A stretch of 64,000 nucleotides of DNA from Usnea hakonensis (taxonomy: Eukaryota > Ascomycota > Lecanoromycetes > Lecanorales > Parmeliaceae). Where the stretch lies: assembly GCA_013423325.1 (NCBI GenBank), contig BLJB01000157.1, positions 1 to 64,000 on the forward strand, read 5' to 3'. The position numbers and the translations under genes are program-made. Below are positions 22,077 through 34,132 of this stretch, in pieces. The first letter of the stretch is position 1. Each line of letters begins with the position of its first letter. Under the pieces are notes generated by a model that saw nothing but the letters and a program-made list of their open reading frames with translations, was not told the origin of the DNA and ran no database searches.

Positions 22077-24004
22077 TCATATATCAAAAATCTCTCCAGC
22101 TCCACCACCCCCAGCCCTAACATCCACAACATCCATCCTCCACCCCTCCCAATCCTTCAGTCCTCTCTTCACCTCCCTAACCCTCTCCACCCTCTTCCTC
22201 CCCTCCTCTTCCTGCGCCTGCCTAAACGCATCCTCGTCAAAATCGTCATCGCCCTCAAAAGTGTCCAGAGAATCCTTCCCCCCTCCGCCCGTGAAAGCAC
22301 TGAACCCGCTACTGAGGACGTTTTGGAAACTAGACCCTCTAGGACCAGCCATACTCAGTCTGCGGAAAGATGGCATCCCGCCATTGAGGTCGACATCGTC
22401 GAATTTTGACCCTGGGCTGGCGGGACCTTCGTCGCCGTCCACACTACCAAGCTCTCTTCGCTTCTCACGCCAGACGCCTCTGCGCAGCTCATAGACCTCG
22501 CCTTCGAGACTTCGCACCTTATTTTCCAACCGTTTCCTCTCTTCATCTTCGAGCTCGTCAACGCCTTCGTCGTCTGCACCGCTTGCTTCCCTCTTTCGTA
22601 CGCGCTCCCTCTCTTCGCGGAGTCGCAGATTCTCATTTTCAAGGCCGGCCAGACGCCTTCGCATATCGCCTGCTTCCTTCTCCAGCCTCTCACGCTCACG
22701 CTCGCCGGCTTGGCGTCGACCGTCGGAGTCTTTATGGAGGTTTGTAAGTGCAGAGAGTTTTTTCTCCAAGGTATCAACCCGCTGTAATGACTCTTCTGCT
22801 TTCTTTTTTGCTTCCTCCGCTTCACGACCCAAGCTCCGTAATTTGGTTTCATTGGACGTTCGCTCACTGCCTTCCTTCACGGCTTTCTCGCTCGCTCTCT
22901 CTAGGCTCTTTTTCACATCTGATAATTCCCGCTGCGCTGCACCAGCTGCCCGCTCTGCCCGCTCCAACTTCTGTTCCAGGGCCGAGACTTGCTCTGAGTG
23001 CGCATTTGTCGAAGAAGCGGACTTGTCGAGCTGGGAGCGGAGGCTGGAGATCTCCATTTCCATGGATTCAATGGTGGAGCTCTTGCTGTCGAGTTGTGCT
23101 TGGAGAGAGGACAAGGGGCTTGAGGAATTCAATGCCACGCTTGGAGAAGAGACGTGGCGCCTGGAGGACTGAGATTGGAGTTGGGAATTCTGGCGCTGAA
23201 GTGACGTGTTTTCTTGCTTCTGTAGTCATGGTTAGCTTTTGCATAGATAGGTCAATTGCTCTTTGCTGAGACACACCACTTTATTGAACTCTTCAGCCTC
23301 AGCGTCTGCTCTCTCTGCCCGAGCCTTGAGTTGGGCAACGTCTCCGCTTGCGTCGCGGAGTTCTTCGAGCTCGTCCTCTGTTTTCCTCCATCTTTTCTCA
23401 TTATCCTGCGCCTCTTTTGCCAGTCTTCGATTCTCTTTCTCAAGCTCATCAAGTCGGGCAGCCTGTTTACGGTATATTGAATTTACCGAATCAGCGTCTG
23501 GAGTCAGGGCTGAAAGATCGGGGGACTTTGATCCGTTTGCCCCGGGGGACAAAGGTCCTTGTGATAGTGATTGTCGGCGGAAGGATGAAGATCGCATCTT
23601 CGACTGTAGGCTCAAAGAGGGTTGTCGGTTATGAACGAGGTTCTGAGCAGGCGTTCCAGGTGCATCATCTGTGGGCATATCTGGCGCCATTTCGTTCTTG
23701 GGATCTGGCGAAGCCATTGGTAATTCATCCTTGCAACCATCCGTGCCAGATCTAGTCTGGTCTGCGGTGTCTTCTCCTTGCTCTGTGGTGCCCGGGGCTG
23801 CGATTTCCTCTTTGACGTCTTGGGTATCGTCCTTCTTCTTGATAACACCAGCCTTTTGTGCCTTTCCTTTTGACTTTCTCAATTGCTCATACTAAAAAAA
23901 TCCAAGCATGAGCCCAAGAGTTGGCCAAGATTTCCATGCACACCTACTTTTTTCTTTGCAGCTGCTAGCTTTTCGGCCTTCTCTCTCTCGTCTACGTCTT
24001 CCAT
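22077..24004 (-). CDS. Coiled-coil protein, golgin-like ('M protein repeat' type)
   Basis: Three exons, 24004-23948, 23891-23277 and 23219-22077, with introns of 56 and 57 bp, encode 604 residues. The N-terminus MEDVDEREKAEKLAAAKKKY, followed by EQLRKSKGKAQKAG, is typical of golgins and TMF-like proteins. A long disordered Ser/Pro/Asp-rich segment follows (to about residue 150). From IYRKQAARLDELEKENRRLA onwards the protein is almost continuous heptad coiled coil (about residues 160-450) rich in Glu, Arg, Lys and Leu. The C-terminal 130 residues contain SFRRLSMAGPRGSSFQNVLS, an acidic patch and DWEGWRMDVVDVRAGGGGAG. Fungal homologs carry the 'M protein repeat' label and are presumed Golgi or vesicle tethers. 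That role is inference; no GRIP domain is visible. Divergent from the kinase gene. Confidence 0.75.
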
Positions 24005-24745
24005 CGTGGGGGCGTTCAAAACCTAGCCCGCCAATGAAGACGTGATTTGAGGTTCAGAGTCCAAAGGACGACCTCAGGTATATGGTAGCGTTGTAAATCG
24101 TGTCTCGGGATGCTGAAAGATAGATAGTAATGATCGCGTTAGAAATTGGGTGTATGCATTGCGGAATTGTCATGAACACAGCCCTTACTGTGTAAATATA
24201 CTGCCTACAGGATGGTGGGCAGAAAAGAGGTAGCCTTCAAACAGCTGATTGACATATACAAGGATGTAGATGTGAAAGGTGTTTGTCTTCGAGGTCGCCG
24301 AGGTCCTTATTAAACTCTAATTCGTGGGAGTGCCCTACCCCTGGTCTATCCCGCAAGCGTAAATCCTTGCACCAAAAGCTCCTTTGAATTGACGATCTTC
24401 TCAACATCCCATTACTGGGCCACGACGATACCACTGCTGCTGAACAGTGGCCAAGAGTCTCATTCACTGTCCTTCTCAGACTGGGAAAGCCTTTGAGTGG
24501 ACTCGGATTGCTCCTGAACGCTGGGTCATCGGTTCAACAAAGTGGGCCACAGCCGCTGAAGAAGATGGAGGAATGATGGCATTATACTGGGCTGTTCCTT
24601 TGTCTTTGAATTGTTTGTTACGATCTAGTATTGAAGGGATTGGACACATTCTTTTGACTGCTTGATTTGGGGGAGCTGGCCCGCCAACCGCCGGGGTTAC
24701 CGGCGCGAGACAAATATGCAGACCAAGGTCAATGGTGAAAAGAGT
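24005..24745. promoter_or_regulatory. Divergent promoter region, coiled-coil gene and DYRK kinase
   Basis: About 740 bp between two divergent starts. I see no conserved operator or TATA box. A short in-frame ATG at 24716 lies 30 bp before the chosen kinase start and could be the true start instead. Confidence 0.45.
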
Positions 24746-27700
24746 ATGGCTCATCTCGATGACATTCGCAGTCCCAATTGGAAATCTTACCACCCACCAT
24801 CGAGGACCCTGGACAACCCCCGCTCAACCGAGTCCGCGTCTGGTGGTAAGCTAAACTGCGGCATACATGCAGCTGCACCTGCCCGCATGAAATCGCTTGC
24901 TAACAGGCAGAATAGGTGAAGGGCGTCCATCTCAGAGATTGCAGAGAGACCCATCCAACAGTGTGATACCCTCGCGACCAGCCGAGCCTACACCTTTAGC
25001 AGGTGTCAGACCCGATCCGTTCCCTACCCCTGCAAATAGAAGAAGGCAGTCTTCGTTTAGAGACCAAACATACGGCGATCAGAGACCTTCGCACGCACCT
25101 ACCACCCTTCAGGCGTCCCCATCAAAGCGGTATGACAAAAGTCTCACTATTCTGCCTGAAATTCAGGATGCGTATTGACAAATCCAGGCTGGCCCACAGT
25201 GGCGTCTCGAATCCACAAGCTCCACAACGCACATTTGCATCCAATGCCCAAAAGGAGCCTCATTCCCGACAATCTTCCATTAACAACACGTCGAGATTCA
25301 GCTTCGCCTCAACGGCTACTACCAGCAAACGAGATACGTCGCAGTCATCTGGATCCTTTGATTTCCTCCCACCGATCAATTTTGACGATCTTCATAATAG
25401 TCTTGCCTCCAATGAACCTGACATATCTTCCTTTCCGGTGTCTGGTGCCTCTTCAAAGGATGTGTCGTGTAACGCAAGTGGATTTGCCCTGACAGCTCCA
25501 CGACCTGGTATCCCGGGATCCGCAAAGACCGCGGACGCATCGGTTTTTGGCTCTCGAATCGGTCTCAACGGCTCATCGCTGCGTCGTCACAATAGTACTA
25601 CACAACGGACAGGGCAGAAAGTCGCAGATTCGGATAGCATGGCACCCCCAAACGGTTCAGGGTCAACAAGAGCTAGGCGCAAGACATATTTTCCATCCGC
25701 AGCTACTGGTGAAGGTGCAGCACGATCGCCGCGGAAATCTGTTGGTCCTGGCGTCCTTGTGAATATTGAGGGAACTACACAACCACATCGAAGGACGACT
25801 TTAGCGCAAGCCGGTCTTGGAGAAGTCAGCAGTGTTGTTAATGCTCCAGAATCTCCGGCAAGTCGGAATGCCTCCGAAGGGCGCAGTTTCCAGTCAAACC
25901 GGTATCACAAGGCCAGATCCATGCAACCGCCAGCAAGTAAAACAGTGATGCAGGAACAATATTTCACACCCACTGGCACCCCTGATCAGACACCGTCAAC
26001 TCCAGTCAGTAGTACCAGATCACCAGCGAGACCAACATTCCAATTATCGAACACTCCGTCGTCAAGCAATAAAAGGGTATCTATAATGCCGGGCAGCGCG
26101 CATGCTACAGGCCTAGGAGCGCGTACAATCAGTCCCACTGATGCCCGCAGACTAAAGAGGATGTCCATGATGCCAAATCCACCCCCAATGCCATATACGC
26201 CACCCACTCCGCAGGCTGATCCTTTGTCTGATCCATCGCCCCCTGTGATTGAGAAGAAGAGTGAAACGCCAACTTCGTCCCGAACGACTCCAGACCACAA
26301 TCGTAAGTCGTATAGCTCAGGTGTCTCAAATTCATCAACTACGAGCTACAATTCTTGTTTAACGTCTTCTGGCTCGCACCGCATCTCTCAAAGCCTTTCG
26401 ACCTCGCGGCTTCCTACGGCGAAGTCGCGTGGTGACAATTTGGCAGTTGGCGAGGAAGAAATTGTGCCGCCAGTGCCAGCAATTCCAAAAGCTTATGAGT
26501 CGCCGAAGACGGAAGATGATCAACCATCATTTTTCGCTTCGCGTAAATCAAGCCAGGGCTACGACGCCAGCAGTCTCAGTAGTAGCACCTCTACCCCTGG
26601 TGTCGCACCAGCACAAAGTGCTCATAAGCGTAGTAAGGACGACCAAGAACTACGTCAAAGCAAGGCCATGAATGTCGAAATAGAGCCTGCGACTGAAAGG
26701 AAGGGAAGTGACCCAAAGAACGCAAACAAACGAACCTTACAGCCACTAAGACTGCCACCACTGAATCTTCTTCCCTTGAGCACCTCGACAGCCTCGAAAA
26801 TTGCAGCACTTCACGATACAACAGCGGCTGCAAAGAACAAAGGAACCGTGACACCACCACCCAAAGCTGGTGCTAAAGTAATACCAACGACGCCAATGAC
26901 TGCATCCAAGGCTAGCTTCTCGAGAAGTCACTACGAAGATGACAATGCACAGATGCCCGGGCAAATTCGAAGCAGTAGTTCCCATTACAACCTGCGGCCA
27001 GAAACTCTTTCTTATCGTGACGTCAGCAGCTCAAGCACCGCCGTTCCAACTCCATCAGATTCTTTCGCCTTATCCGCTAGCCGTACAGCCATGTCCCCTT
27101 TCGTCTCTTCTTCACTACCCAAACTGAGTGGCGATTACGCCTCATCTTCTTCGTCAATACCAAAATCAAGTGGCGAATATGGGTATGGACTTGAGAAATC
27201 GAATACCTTCGATACCGGCGCCGATGCAAGGCCAGCCCGCTTGACCGGTCCACGCCTGCAAAAGCCCAGAAAGGTCTCCAAAGCTGATGCGTCAAGCATG
27301 GACGCCACAAGTACTGTTGATGCTGGCACATCTTCCTTTGGGAGTTCTCTCCGCCGTAAATTGAGCTTGACGCGCAAGCGAAGCGCTTCCAAAGCGCAGA
27401 CAGCAGCAGAGAGGGATCCAGATCTACCACCAAAGCCGCCGAAGCATGATGATATGCCTCCGCCTAAACTCCCTGCTTCCGCCACCTGGAACGGTCCACT
27501 ACTTCCCAGCCCTAGTCCTAGCCAGAGGAGCATCCAATCGCGAACCACAAGGAATGCATCTAATGCCAGCATCAAGATGCAGCTTGATCGGACCAGGAGT
27601 AGCACTTTTGATACGGCCGAAACTACGAAGAAAGAGCCAAGACCCTCAGAGACGCCTACTACTTCGAAGAAAACAACTAAAGCCGCTCTTGAAGGAGCGC

Positions 27701-29532
27701 CTTTTCCCAACTCCATGTCTTTGAAGGATTTTCTGCGTGAAGCTAAGACGATGGATTTGCAGCTCGACCGTGACGATTTATCTGCAGAAGAAGAAATGAG
27801 GAAATTAGCATCCAAACGAAAAGAGACTGAGAAGGCTGCCAAGGAGGTCGATGGATTGAGGCGGAGGGCTACTGCCAAGGAGAGGGTATCGCCCAGTTCA
27901 GCGCTGCGAATGGCGCATCTCAACATTTTCGAGCGTGGTGAGATAGTGGACTACAAGGACGTCTATTTCTGTGGTACGCAGGATGCTCGTAAGCATGTCG
28001 GAGACCTGAATACAGACGTGGCCAATTTTGGATATGACGATGACCGGGGAGACTACAACATTGTGAATGGTGATCACCTAGCTTACCGTTACGAGATCGT
28101 CGACATCCTCGGCAAAGGCAGCTTTGGACAGGTGGTGCGCTGCGTAGATCACAAGACGGGTGTTCTAGTAGCCATCAAAATAATAAGAAACAAGAAGAGA
28201 TTTCATCAACAAGCACTCGTCGAGGTTGACATTTTGCAGAAGCTACGAGAATGGGTGAGTCCGCCCCATGCCTAGGGCCATGTTTCAAATACTAATGCAA
28301 GTATCAGGATCCCCAAAGCAAACATAGCATGGTCAATTTTGTGCAGAGTTTCTACTTCCGCGGTCATCTGTGCATCTCAACTGAGCTTCTAGGCATGAAC
28401 CTCTACGAGTTTATTAAAGCCCACGAGTTCAGAGGCTTCTCCTTGAAGCTTATCAGACGCTTTGCTAAGCAACTACTGAGTAGTCTCGTTCTTTTGAAAG
28501 GTCACAGAGTCATCCATTGCGATCTCAAGCCTGAGAATGTACTCCTAGCGCACCCCGCTCACTCGGAAATCAAGGTCATCGACTTTGGCTCCAGCTGTCT
28601 CGAAAACGAGAAGGTGTACACCTACATACAGTCCCGCTTCTACCGTTCTCCCGAAGTCATTCTGGGCATGACATATGGCATGCCAATAGATATGTGGTCA
28701 CTGGGTTGTATCCTCGCCGAGCTTCTCACAGGATACCCTATTTTTCCTGGCGAGAACGAGCAAGAGCAATTGGCATGCATTATGGAGGTTTTTGGCCCAC
28801 CTGAAAAGCATCTCATCGAAAAGTCAACTCGCAAGAAAATTTTCTTTGACTCTCTTGGCAAACCACGTCTCACTGTGTCAACCAAAGGCAAACGCCGCCG
28901 CCCAAGCAGCAAGTCTCTCCAAGCTGCACTCAAATGCGAAGATGAAGCCTTTCTTGACTTTATCACCCGCTGCCTCCGTTGGGACCCCGATCGCCGCCTC
29001 AAACCGGACGACGCTATCCTGCATGAGTTCATCACCGGTAAGAATACGAAATCTACCACCCGTCCTCGCACGGCTCCTTCACAACAGACCTCGTCACCAA
29101 TAAAGCGCTACAACTCCATTACCCAAACACCAGCTAGCGCGCGTCCGTTGCCCGAGCCTCCCGCTACCAGCTTCAAGAATGGCACCGCTGTTCGGAGTCG
29201 CGATATTGCTCACGCTGGCAGCAACAACAGCCAATCACCCATCAAACTTGCTGTCACTCCGGCAGCTCCGAAAAGGCTTTCAACTATGACTGGGTCACAG
29301 ACGAATGGCAACGGCGCTGGCATGAAAAAGACGCTCAATGGAGTAGCGATACAAGGAAGTGCGCTACCGAGAGTTGCAAGCACGCCGCGCAGTATGGGAA
29401 CCGGTAAAAGTCTGGATTTAGGGACTGCTGCAGCTGCAGCGAGTTTGGTGCGTTGCCCCTACTTTCTTCTCTTGAATCCTACGCATCCTTACTGAACAAT
29501 CACAGGCGACGAAACAGTCACGAGTCAGTTGA
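24746..29532 (+). CDS. POM1: DYRK-family protein kinase, Pom1 type
   Basis: Five exons (24746-24845, 24907-25129, 25200-28254, 28308-29447, 29506-29532) sum to 4545 nt, 1514 residues; introns are 61, 70, 53 and 58 bp. The first 1070 residues are disordered, rich in Ser, Thr and Pro, with many basic patches, as in fission-yeast Pom1, where this part directs binding to the cell-tip cortex. The kinase domain (about 1070-1390) has the P-loop GKGSFGQVVRC, VAIKIIRNKKRFHQQALVEV (VAIK lysine), HCDLKPENVLL, DFGSSC and the DYRK activation loop VYTYIQSRFYRSPEV, in which the second Tyr of YTY is autophosphorylated. A DYRK-type box just before it reads YRYEIVD. Pom1 kinases set polarity and division size. 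A short last exon adds ATKQSRVS. The second intron acceptor could be either of two nearby AGs; both keep the frame. Confidence 0.92.
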
Positions 29533-29867
29533 AGAGATCATGAGTATGAAAATCGGAAATGGATATAGCCAATGGCGTTCTTGGGATCCACGGCACCGTG
29601 CCGAGCACGCTGTCGGGGTTGATGCATATCTGGTGGCGTCGTTTCGCTTCTACGCCGGGGTGTTGTACACCCCAATATACCCTTGTGAGCAATAGTATTC
29701 TTTGAGCGTGGCTTGTTGGAGGTTAGCCTTGCATATCAATAGCGCTTTCCCTTAGATCATTTGAAAATTCACGTTGCCAGTGGTGCAGGAATGTGGTTTG
29801 TGGAGCGTGAGTAAGCTTCCATATTGTATTACAATAGGAGAGATTCAAAGCATTGACTCATCCCTCC

Positions 29868-30121
29868 CGTCCCCTCCCTCCCCTCCCTTCTCCCCTCCCC
29901 CCTTCCCTCCCTTCTCCCCTTCCCCCTTCCCTCCCTTCTCCCCTCCCCCCCTTCCCATCTGCTCCCCCTCCCCTCCCACACCCCCCCCTTACCCCACCCC
30001 CCTCCCAGCCCCAGCATGTACAGGCGTCCCCCCACCCCCTACGCCCCCTCTCTCCCCTCTCCACCCTCTCCCTCCTCTCCCTCCCCTACCTCCCCTGCCC
30101 CCCCTGCCCCTTCCCCTGGCG
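29868..30121. repeat. Polypyrimidine low-complexity tract
   Basis: About 250 bases that are almost entirely C and T on the plus strand, built from degenerate units such as ctcccttctcccc. The open frames on both strands here (proline-rich or glycine-rich) are products of composition. It follows the 3' region of the kinase gene. Confidence 0.9.
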
Positions 30122-30210
30122 GCGATGATCGCCGCAAACCACGCTACAATATCATCTAAAACAAGAGTTAGCTAAGCGCTATAGAGAAAAGGGAAAATCC
30201 TACTACTAGG

Positions 30211-30252
30211 ACAATGGGCGGCTATATGGCCGGGTAGCTGGCAAGCGTAACA
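30211..30252 (-). mobile_element. Retroelement gag relic: CCHC zinc knuckle
   Basis: The minus strand encodes CYACQLPGHIAAHC, a perfect Cx2Cx4Hx4C zinc knuckle of the type found in Gag proteins of LTR and non-LTR retroelements. The frame is closed shortly after (IFPFSL then stop), and no reverse transcriptase motif is near. I take it as a fragment of a dead element. Confidence 0.5.
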
Positions 30253-30365
30253 ATAACGAACCATCTAAGTATTATTAGTATTCCATCTAAACGAGGGGAA
30301 TTGAAGTAGTAGTAGGGGTAGATATAGAGAAGATGTAAGAAGACTAAGTAATACGTAGCGGGATT

Positions 30366-30692
30366 TTACTTGCATAAGGAAGGGAGAATAATAAGGGATA
30401 GGGGTAGTACTTTGGTATATGTATTGGTAAAAGGAAATTTGTAGGGTTTTTCCGCTTCAATAACTTGAGAGTTGGGAAACGCCGAATAATCGAAAGGTTG
30501 AACTAGACGGACGAAATTATAAAAAGCTTCTGATCTGCCACTCGTGGGGGACGTTGTTGCAATCTTCTCAACGAAAGTAGGAGTAGAGCCCTCGAATGTA
30601 ATGTAGGTATCGTTGAAGCTCGTATCACATGGAACGGTGATAGTGATGGTGATAGTAAAGAGAGAAGAAAACCAGAAGGAATAAAAAAACAA
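30366..30692 (-). pseudogene. Arrestin-like N-domain fragment
   Basis: The 108-codon frame contains DTYITFEGSTPTFVEKIATT, then SPTSGRSEAFYNFVRLVQPF and EAEKPYKFPFT. This pattern matches the N-terminal arrestin domain of a fungal arrestin-like family (alpha-arrestins, adaptors for ubiquitination of transporters), from the strand before the 'FEG' turn to the strand ending in FPFT. The expected FVVPExLLP block is degraded to NTYTKVLPLSLIILP and the frame ends soon after. The DNA is A/T-rich and flanked by the zinc knuckle and tandem repeats. I infer a truncated, inactive copy. Confidence 0.5.
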
Positions 30693-30900
30693 AGTAATTT
30701 ATTGATATTCACAGGAAAGAGCAGTCACGTAAAAGCGACCCTTATGCTCCTTCCTAAGACTTCCAAAAACCACTGAACGATATTCTTCTTCCCTATTATT
30801 TTCTGCTCTATACCCTGAAGTGCTTTTAGCGAACAAAGACTTGTATTACCCCAGTTTTTATTGTATTCGATCTCGATATAAGCTGTTTAATTGGCTTAGT

Positions 30901-30974
30901 AGTATACCTTGGATACACGCTATTTGACTCGCTCAGCAGCATACCTTGGACACACGCTGTTTGACTCGCTCATC
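30901..30974. repeat. Imperfect tandem duplication, 2 x 37 bp
   Basis: Copies at 30901-30937 and 30938-30974 share the core ataccttgga and acacgctntttgactcgctca with a handful of mismatches, mostly C/T transitions. Confidence 0.8.
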
Positions 30975-32228
30975 CTGCTGTTGGCACTAGTCTGCTAGAA
31001 TAGTAAGCATTTGCAACGCTTTTTTCGGGATAGGCAAATGTTTCCGTGTGTGCATATCGAGCACGATCATCATTTGCACCACAAAAACCTCCTTTCCATC
31101 ACCCCTCCCTTCACTCTATCCTTCGCAGCCTCGCTAGCTTCTCAAAAAACCCAACAGCCCAGATGAGCAGGGCACGCAATCGAGTACGCAGGTACACCAT
31201 TCCTGAAAGTTCAAGACTGAGCACGCACGCATATTTGGTCAATTTCAAGTCGAGGCTCGAAGAAGTATAAACCCTCGTGACTTGGCAAAGAAGTTGGAAA
31301 TCCACGGGCAGATTGGAGGAATGCTGAAAGTAGGTACAATTTCATAGTCATCTGAAAGTGCTCGCATATGAATCCAGCATGATAGGTGCGGACCGTCCTA
31401 ATATTGCAAATACCACCACCGTCCCTATATCCGTTGTTATACTTAGGCAAAACAGTACAGAGTCTCCGACAAGTCTCGGTCCAATGCCTGCAACAAAAAG
31501 TATACACAATTCACTTCCGACAGTCCTTTTCCGACAGTCTCTCCAAAATACCCTCGGAGATGTGGGAATTTTAACAATTTTTTTTATGTAGGCCAGATGC
31601 AGTCCGAAGTCATCAAGCGGGGAAAGACACGCCCAAAAACCTCGGAACATAGATCCGCTTCGGGTAGTGGCTTTCCTCGTAACCTTGTGTTGTGTGGCGT
31701 GAACCCCTAATACAGGGCAAACCAAAAACCCTTCCCTAACCCAATGCCAGCGAAACTAAGGTACTACTTACCTTATATATGGTTGGTCCCTGTAGTAGTG
31801 TGCGGCATGGGCTATTTTAGTGCTGGGGGACGGTCGGAATGGGCCGTTTCCCAACCAACTTACATGTATCCGTGCTTTATCCGTGATCGAGTGAACTTGG
31901 CTTTCGCCTGGTCCTGGCTTACCAAGTGTTAGACAGAAGACGTACTCCGGATCTTGAATCTAGAATGACTATGGCGCCCAGATCTTCCAAAACTTTGACT
32001 TCTTTGGTAACTCTAACGCTTGGCAAATGTTACGCTTTTGGTGAAAGTGAATTAAGAAACCATGATAGTCACAAATTTTGGGGCTTAAGCCGTTGGTACT
32101 CTACCAGCTTATCGCCCTGGGTTATACCGGATCTGAGGTGTAGTGAAACCAAATTAATTTGTCTTCTCCGGGACAGTGCATTAGAACACCATCCAAGACC
32201 TCTCGAGTTCCTCCCGAGCATAGAAACC
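30975..32228. other. Gene-poor interval before the monooxygenase
   Basis: About 1.25 kb with frames up to 125 codons that show no domain. Composition is mixed with A/T-rich stretches. I see no transposon ends. Confidence 0.4.
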
Positions 32229-33581
32229 ATGGAGGAGAAAAAGAGTTCAGCAATTAGTATCAAGGATAGAGGTCCACTAAGGGTGGTTATCGTAGGTAAG
32301 CTGAAAGACCTGATTTAGGGTTTTGTTCTAATGAAGCTCCATAGGCGGCTCACTCGCCGGTCTCATGCAAGGTGTCGTGCTCAAACGCCTTGGTCATAGC
32401 GTCCGTATCCTCGAACGACACAACGAGCCCACGCGTCCGAGCCAAGGCGCCGGAATCACTACCAAGGAGGACGTCCAAGAATACTTCATCCAGAACGACC
32501 TCACAAAAACACCCTTGTTCATCTCCAGCACCTGCAGGCAGTATCTGAATATTGACGGCGATGTCTTCAGAACACAGGCTTGGCCTATTAAAGCCACGAG
32601 TTGGGGTTTGCTTTACCATGTTTTGCGAATTGGCTTTGATGGGCTGCGGAGCTCCTACTGTGATGGTGTGGAGTTTCCGGACCCACAAGGGGCTGGAAGT
32701 GCCGTTCATGACCATGGCCAGCGTGTAACAAATTTGCGGCAACTAGCTAGAGGGATAATCGTGGAACATGTTAACCGTCATGGTAGACAAGAGAGCACAG
32801 AAGCAGACCTTGTCATTGCGGCCGATGGACCAAGTTCACATATTCGCAAATTGTTATTGCCAGAAGTGCAGCGAATTTACGCCGGGTTTGTAGCTTGGAG
32901 AGGTACCGTCTGCGAAAAAGATGCTTCCCAGGAGGTAAGAGCGACGTTCAAAGAATTGCTCTCAATTTACCGGGGACTAGGTACTCAAATAGTCATGTAA
33001 GACTCCATACTTGCCATTGCTCCCTGCCAAATCTTGCGAAACAGCATTGATGGAGCGCCAGGTACATGATCCCGGGCAAAGACGGTTCCCTAAAAGTCGG
33101 ACGTCGTTATCTGAATTGGGTCTGGTACTGCAACTACGACGCCGCCTCACCCGAGTTCTCCGAGCTGATGACCGACGTCAAAGGCCATAAACATCGCTTC
33201 ACAGTACCCGCGTCTATGGTCCAGCCTCGGGTCTGGATTCGCCAGAAAGCTCTCGCGGAATCCATCTTACCAAAACTTTTTTCGGAGATAGTAGCAAAGA
33301 CTTCGGATCCCTTTGTGCACATCATCACGGATGTCATAGCGCCCAACTCGTCCTTGATGAATTCAAAAGTGTTGCTGGTAGGAGATGCGATGGCGGGATT
33401 CAGGCCGCATGTTGGTTCTTCGACTGCGCAGGCGGCGCTCCATGCGCTGCTTGTGGAGAAGTGGATGGTAGGGGAGATAAGTTTGGAGGAGATGGAGAAG
33501 CAAGTGATGAAGTATGCGAGGCACAAAAGTCAATTGGGTATTGAGTTGGGGAATCAGTGCCAATTTGGCCATCTCAAATGA
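32229..33581 (+). CDS. FAD-dependent monooxygenase (group A, salicylate-hydroxylase-like)
   Basis: Three exons, 32229-32295, 32345-32996 and 33062-33581, with introns of 49 and 65 bp, encode 412 residues. The dinucleotide-binding fold is RVVIVGGSLAGLMQGVVLKR (GxGxxG-like, about residues 17-36). The mid motif is ADLVIAADGPSSHIRK (DG motif), and the C-terminal motif is KVLLVGDAMAGFRPHVGSST (GD motif, ribityl contact), so the three FAD motifs of the family are present in order. The length is that of known single-component aromatic hydroxylases and of the 2,6-dihydroxypyridine-hydroxylase-like branch. It would insert oxygen into a small aromatic using NAD(P)H; the substrate is unknown. A regulator-like gene follows 550 bp downstream on the same strand, which suggests co-regulation. 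Confidence 0.87.
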
Positions 33582-33694
33582 TACAAGGCTGCGAGAATAT
33601 GGAGGGTATTGGTGTGGATGTGGTTGAAGTCTTGCAGACCTGTCGTCTCCGGACTGGCCCATTTTATCTTTATATCGAGCATCAACAGCACCAA

Positions 33695-34132
33695 TGCCTT
33701 CCCAGGAATCCTCTAGCTTCTCCTCGGCTCGAACTCAAGAGGTAGCACAGAGAAGAGATGTCTGACGTAAGTGATGATGTGTCAACTCGGCCGGATATGC
33801 GCGGTCTGTCGATGCCAAGGAGACTATTCTAGTGCACACGCTAACAAAAAAGTCGACAAATTGCGATTATGCCTCGGCATCTTCTCTATCGCAAACCTCT
33901 TCCACATGCTCATTGGCGCCCGCAATGGCATCGGACCTACAAATAGGGGGAAAGCTCTTCGCTTTACTTTATCTTTGCAAGCTCGTCTCTCGCGCGGAGA
34001 CATGGCCTGTCATCCCTCACCCTCTGAAAGCTTGTACCGCTAGAGTATCACAATGGTCGCAAACACCAGGCAGAGGTCGAGACTGTATGGAGCATCAATT
34101 AGGTGTCGTCTCGGAGAAGCAGGCAGCTGATT
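33695..34132 (+). other. Putative remnant of a Zn2Cys6 DNA-binding region
   Basis: A start context (MPSQESSSFSSARTQEVAQR) is followed by a stop. Further on, frames read CVNSAGYAR, then CQGDYSSAHAN, then KKSTNCDYASAS. Laid end to end these resemble the end of a fungal zinc cluster (RCxGDxPxCxxCxKKxxxCxYA), but two expected Cys positions read Ala and Asn and the pieces are in different frames. I infer that the zinc cluster of the next gene has decayed. This is a weak reading. Confidence 0.3.

Noticed and set aside
22406..23634. Several plus-strand frames over the coiled-coil gene
   Set aside because: Shadows of a coding sequence rich in Glu/Arg/Lys codons.
27135..27926. 263-codon minus-strand frame inside the kinase gene
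   Set aside because: Lies fully within the coding exon of the Pom1-type kinase; composition-driven.
29774..30175. 133-codon proline-rich frame
   Set aside because: Translation of the pyrimidine tract; not a protein with normal composition.
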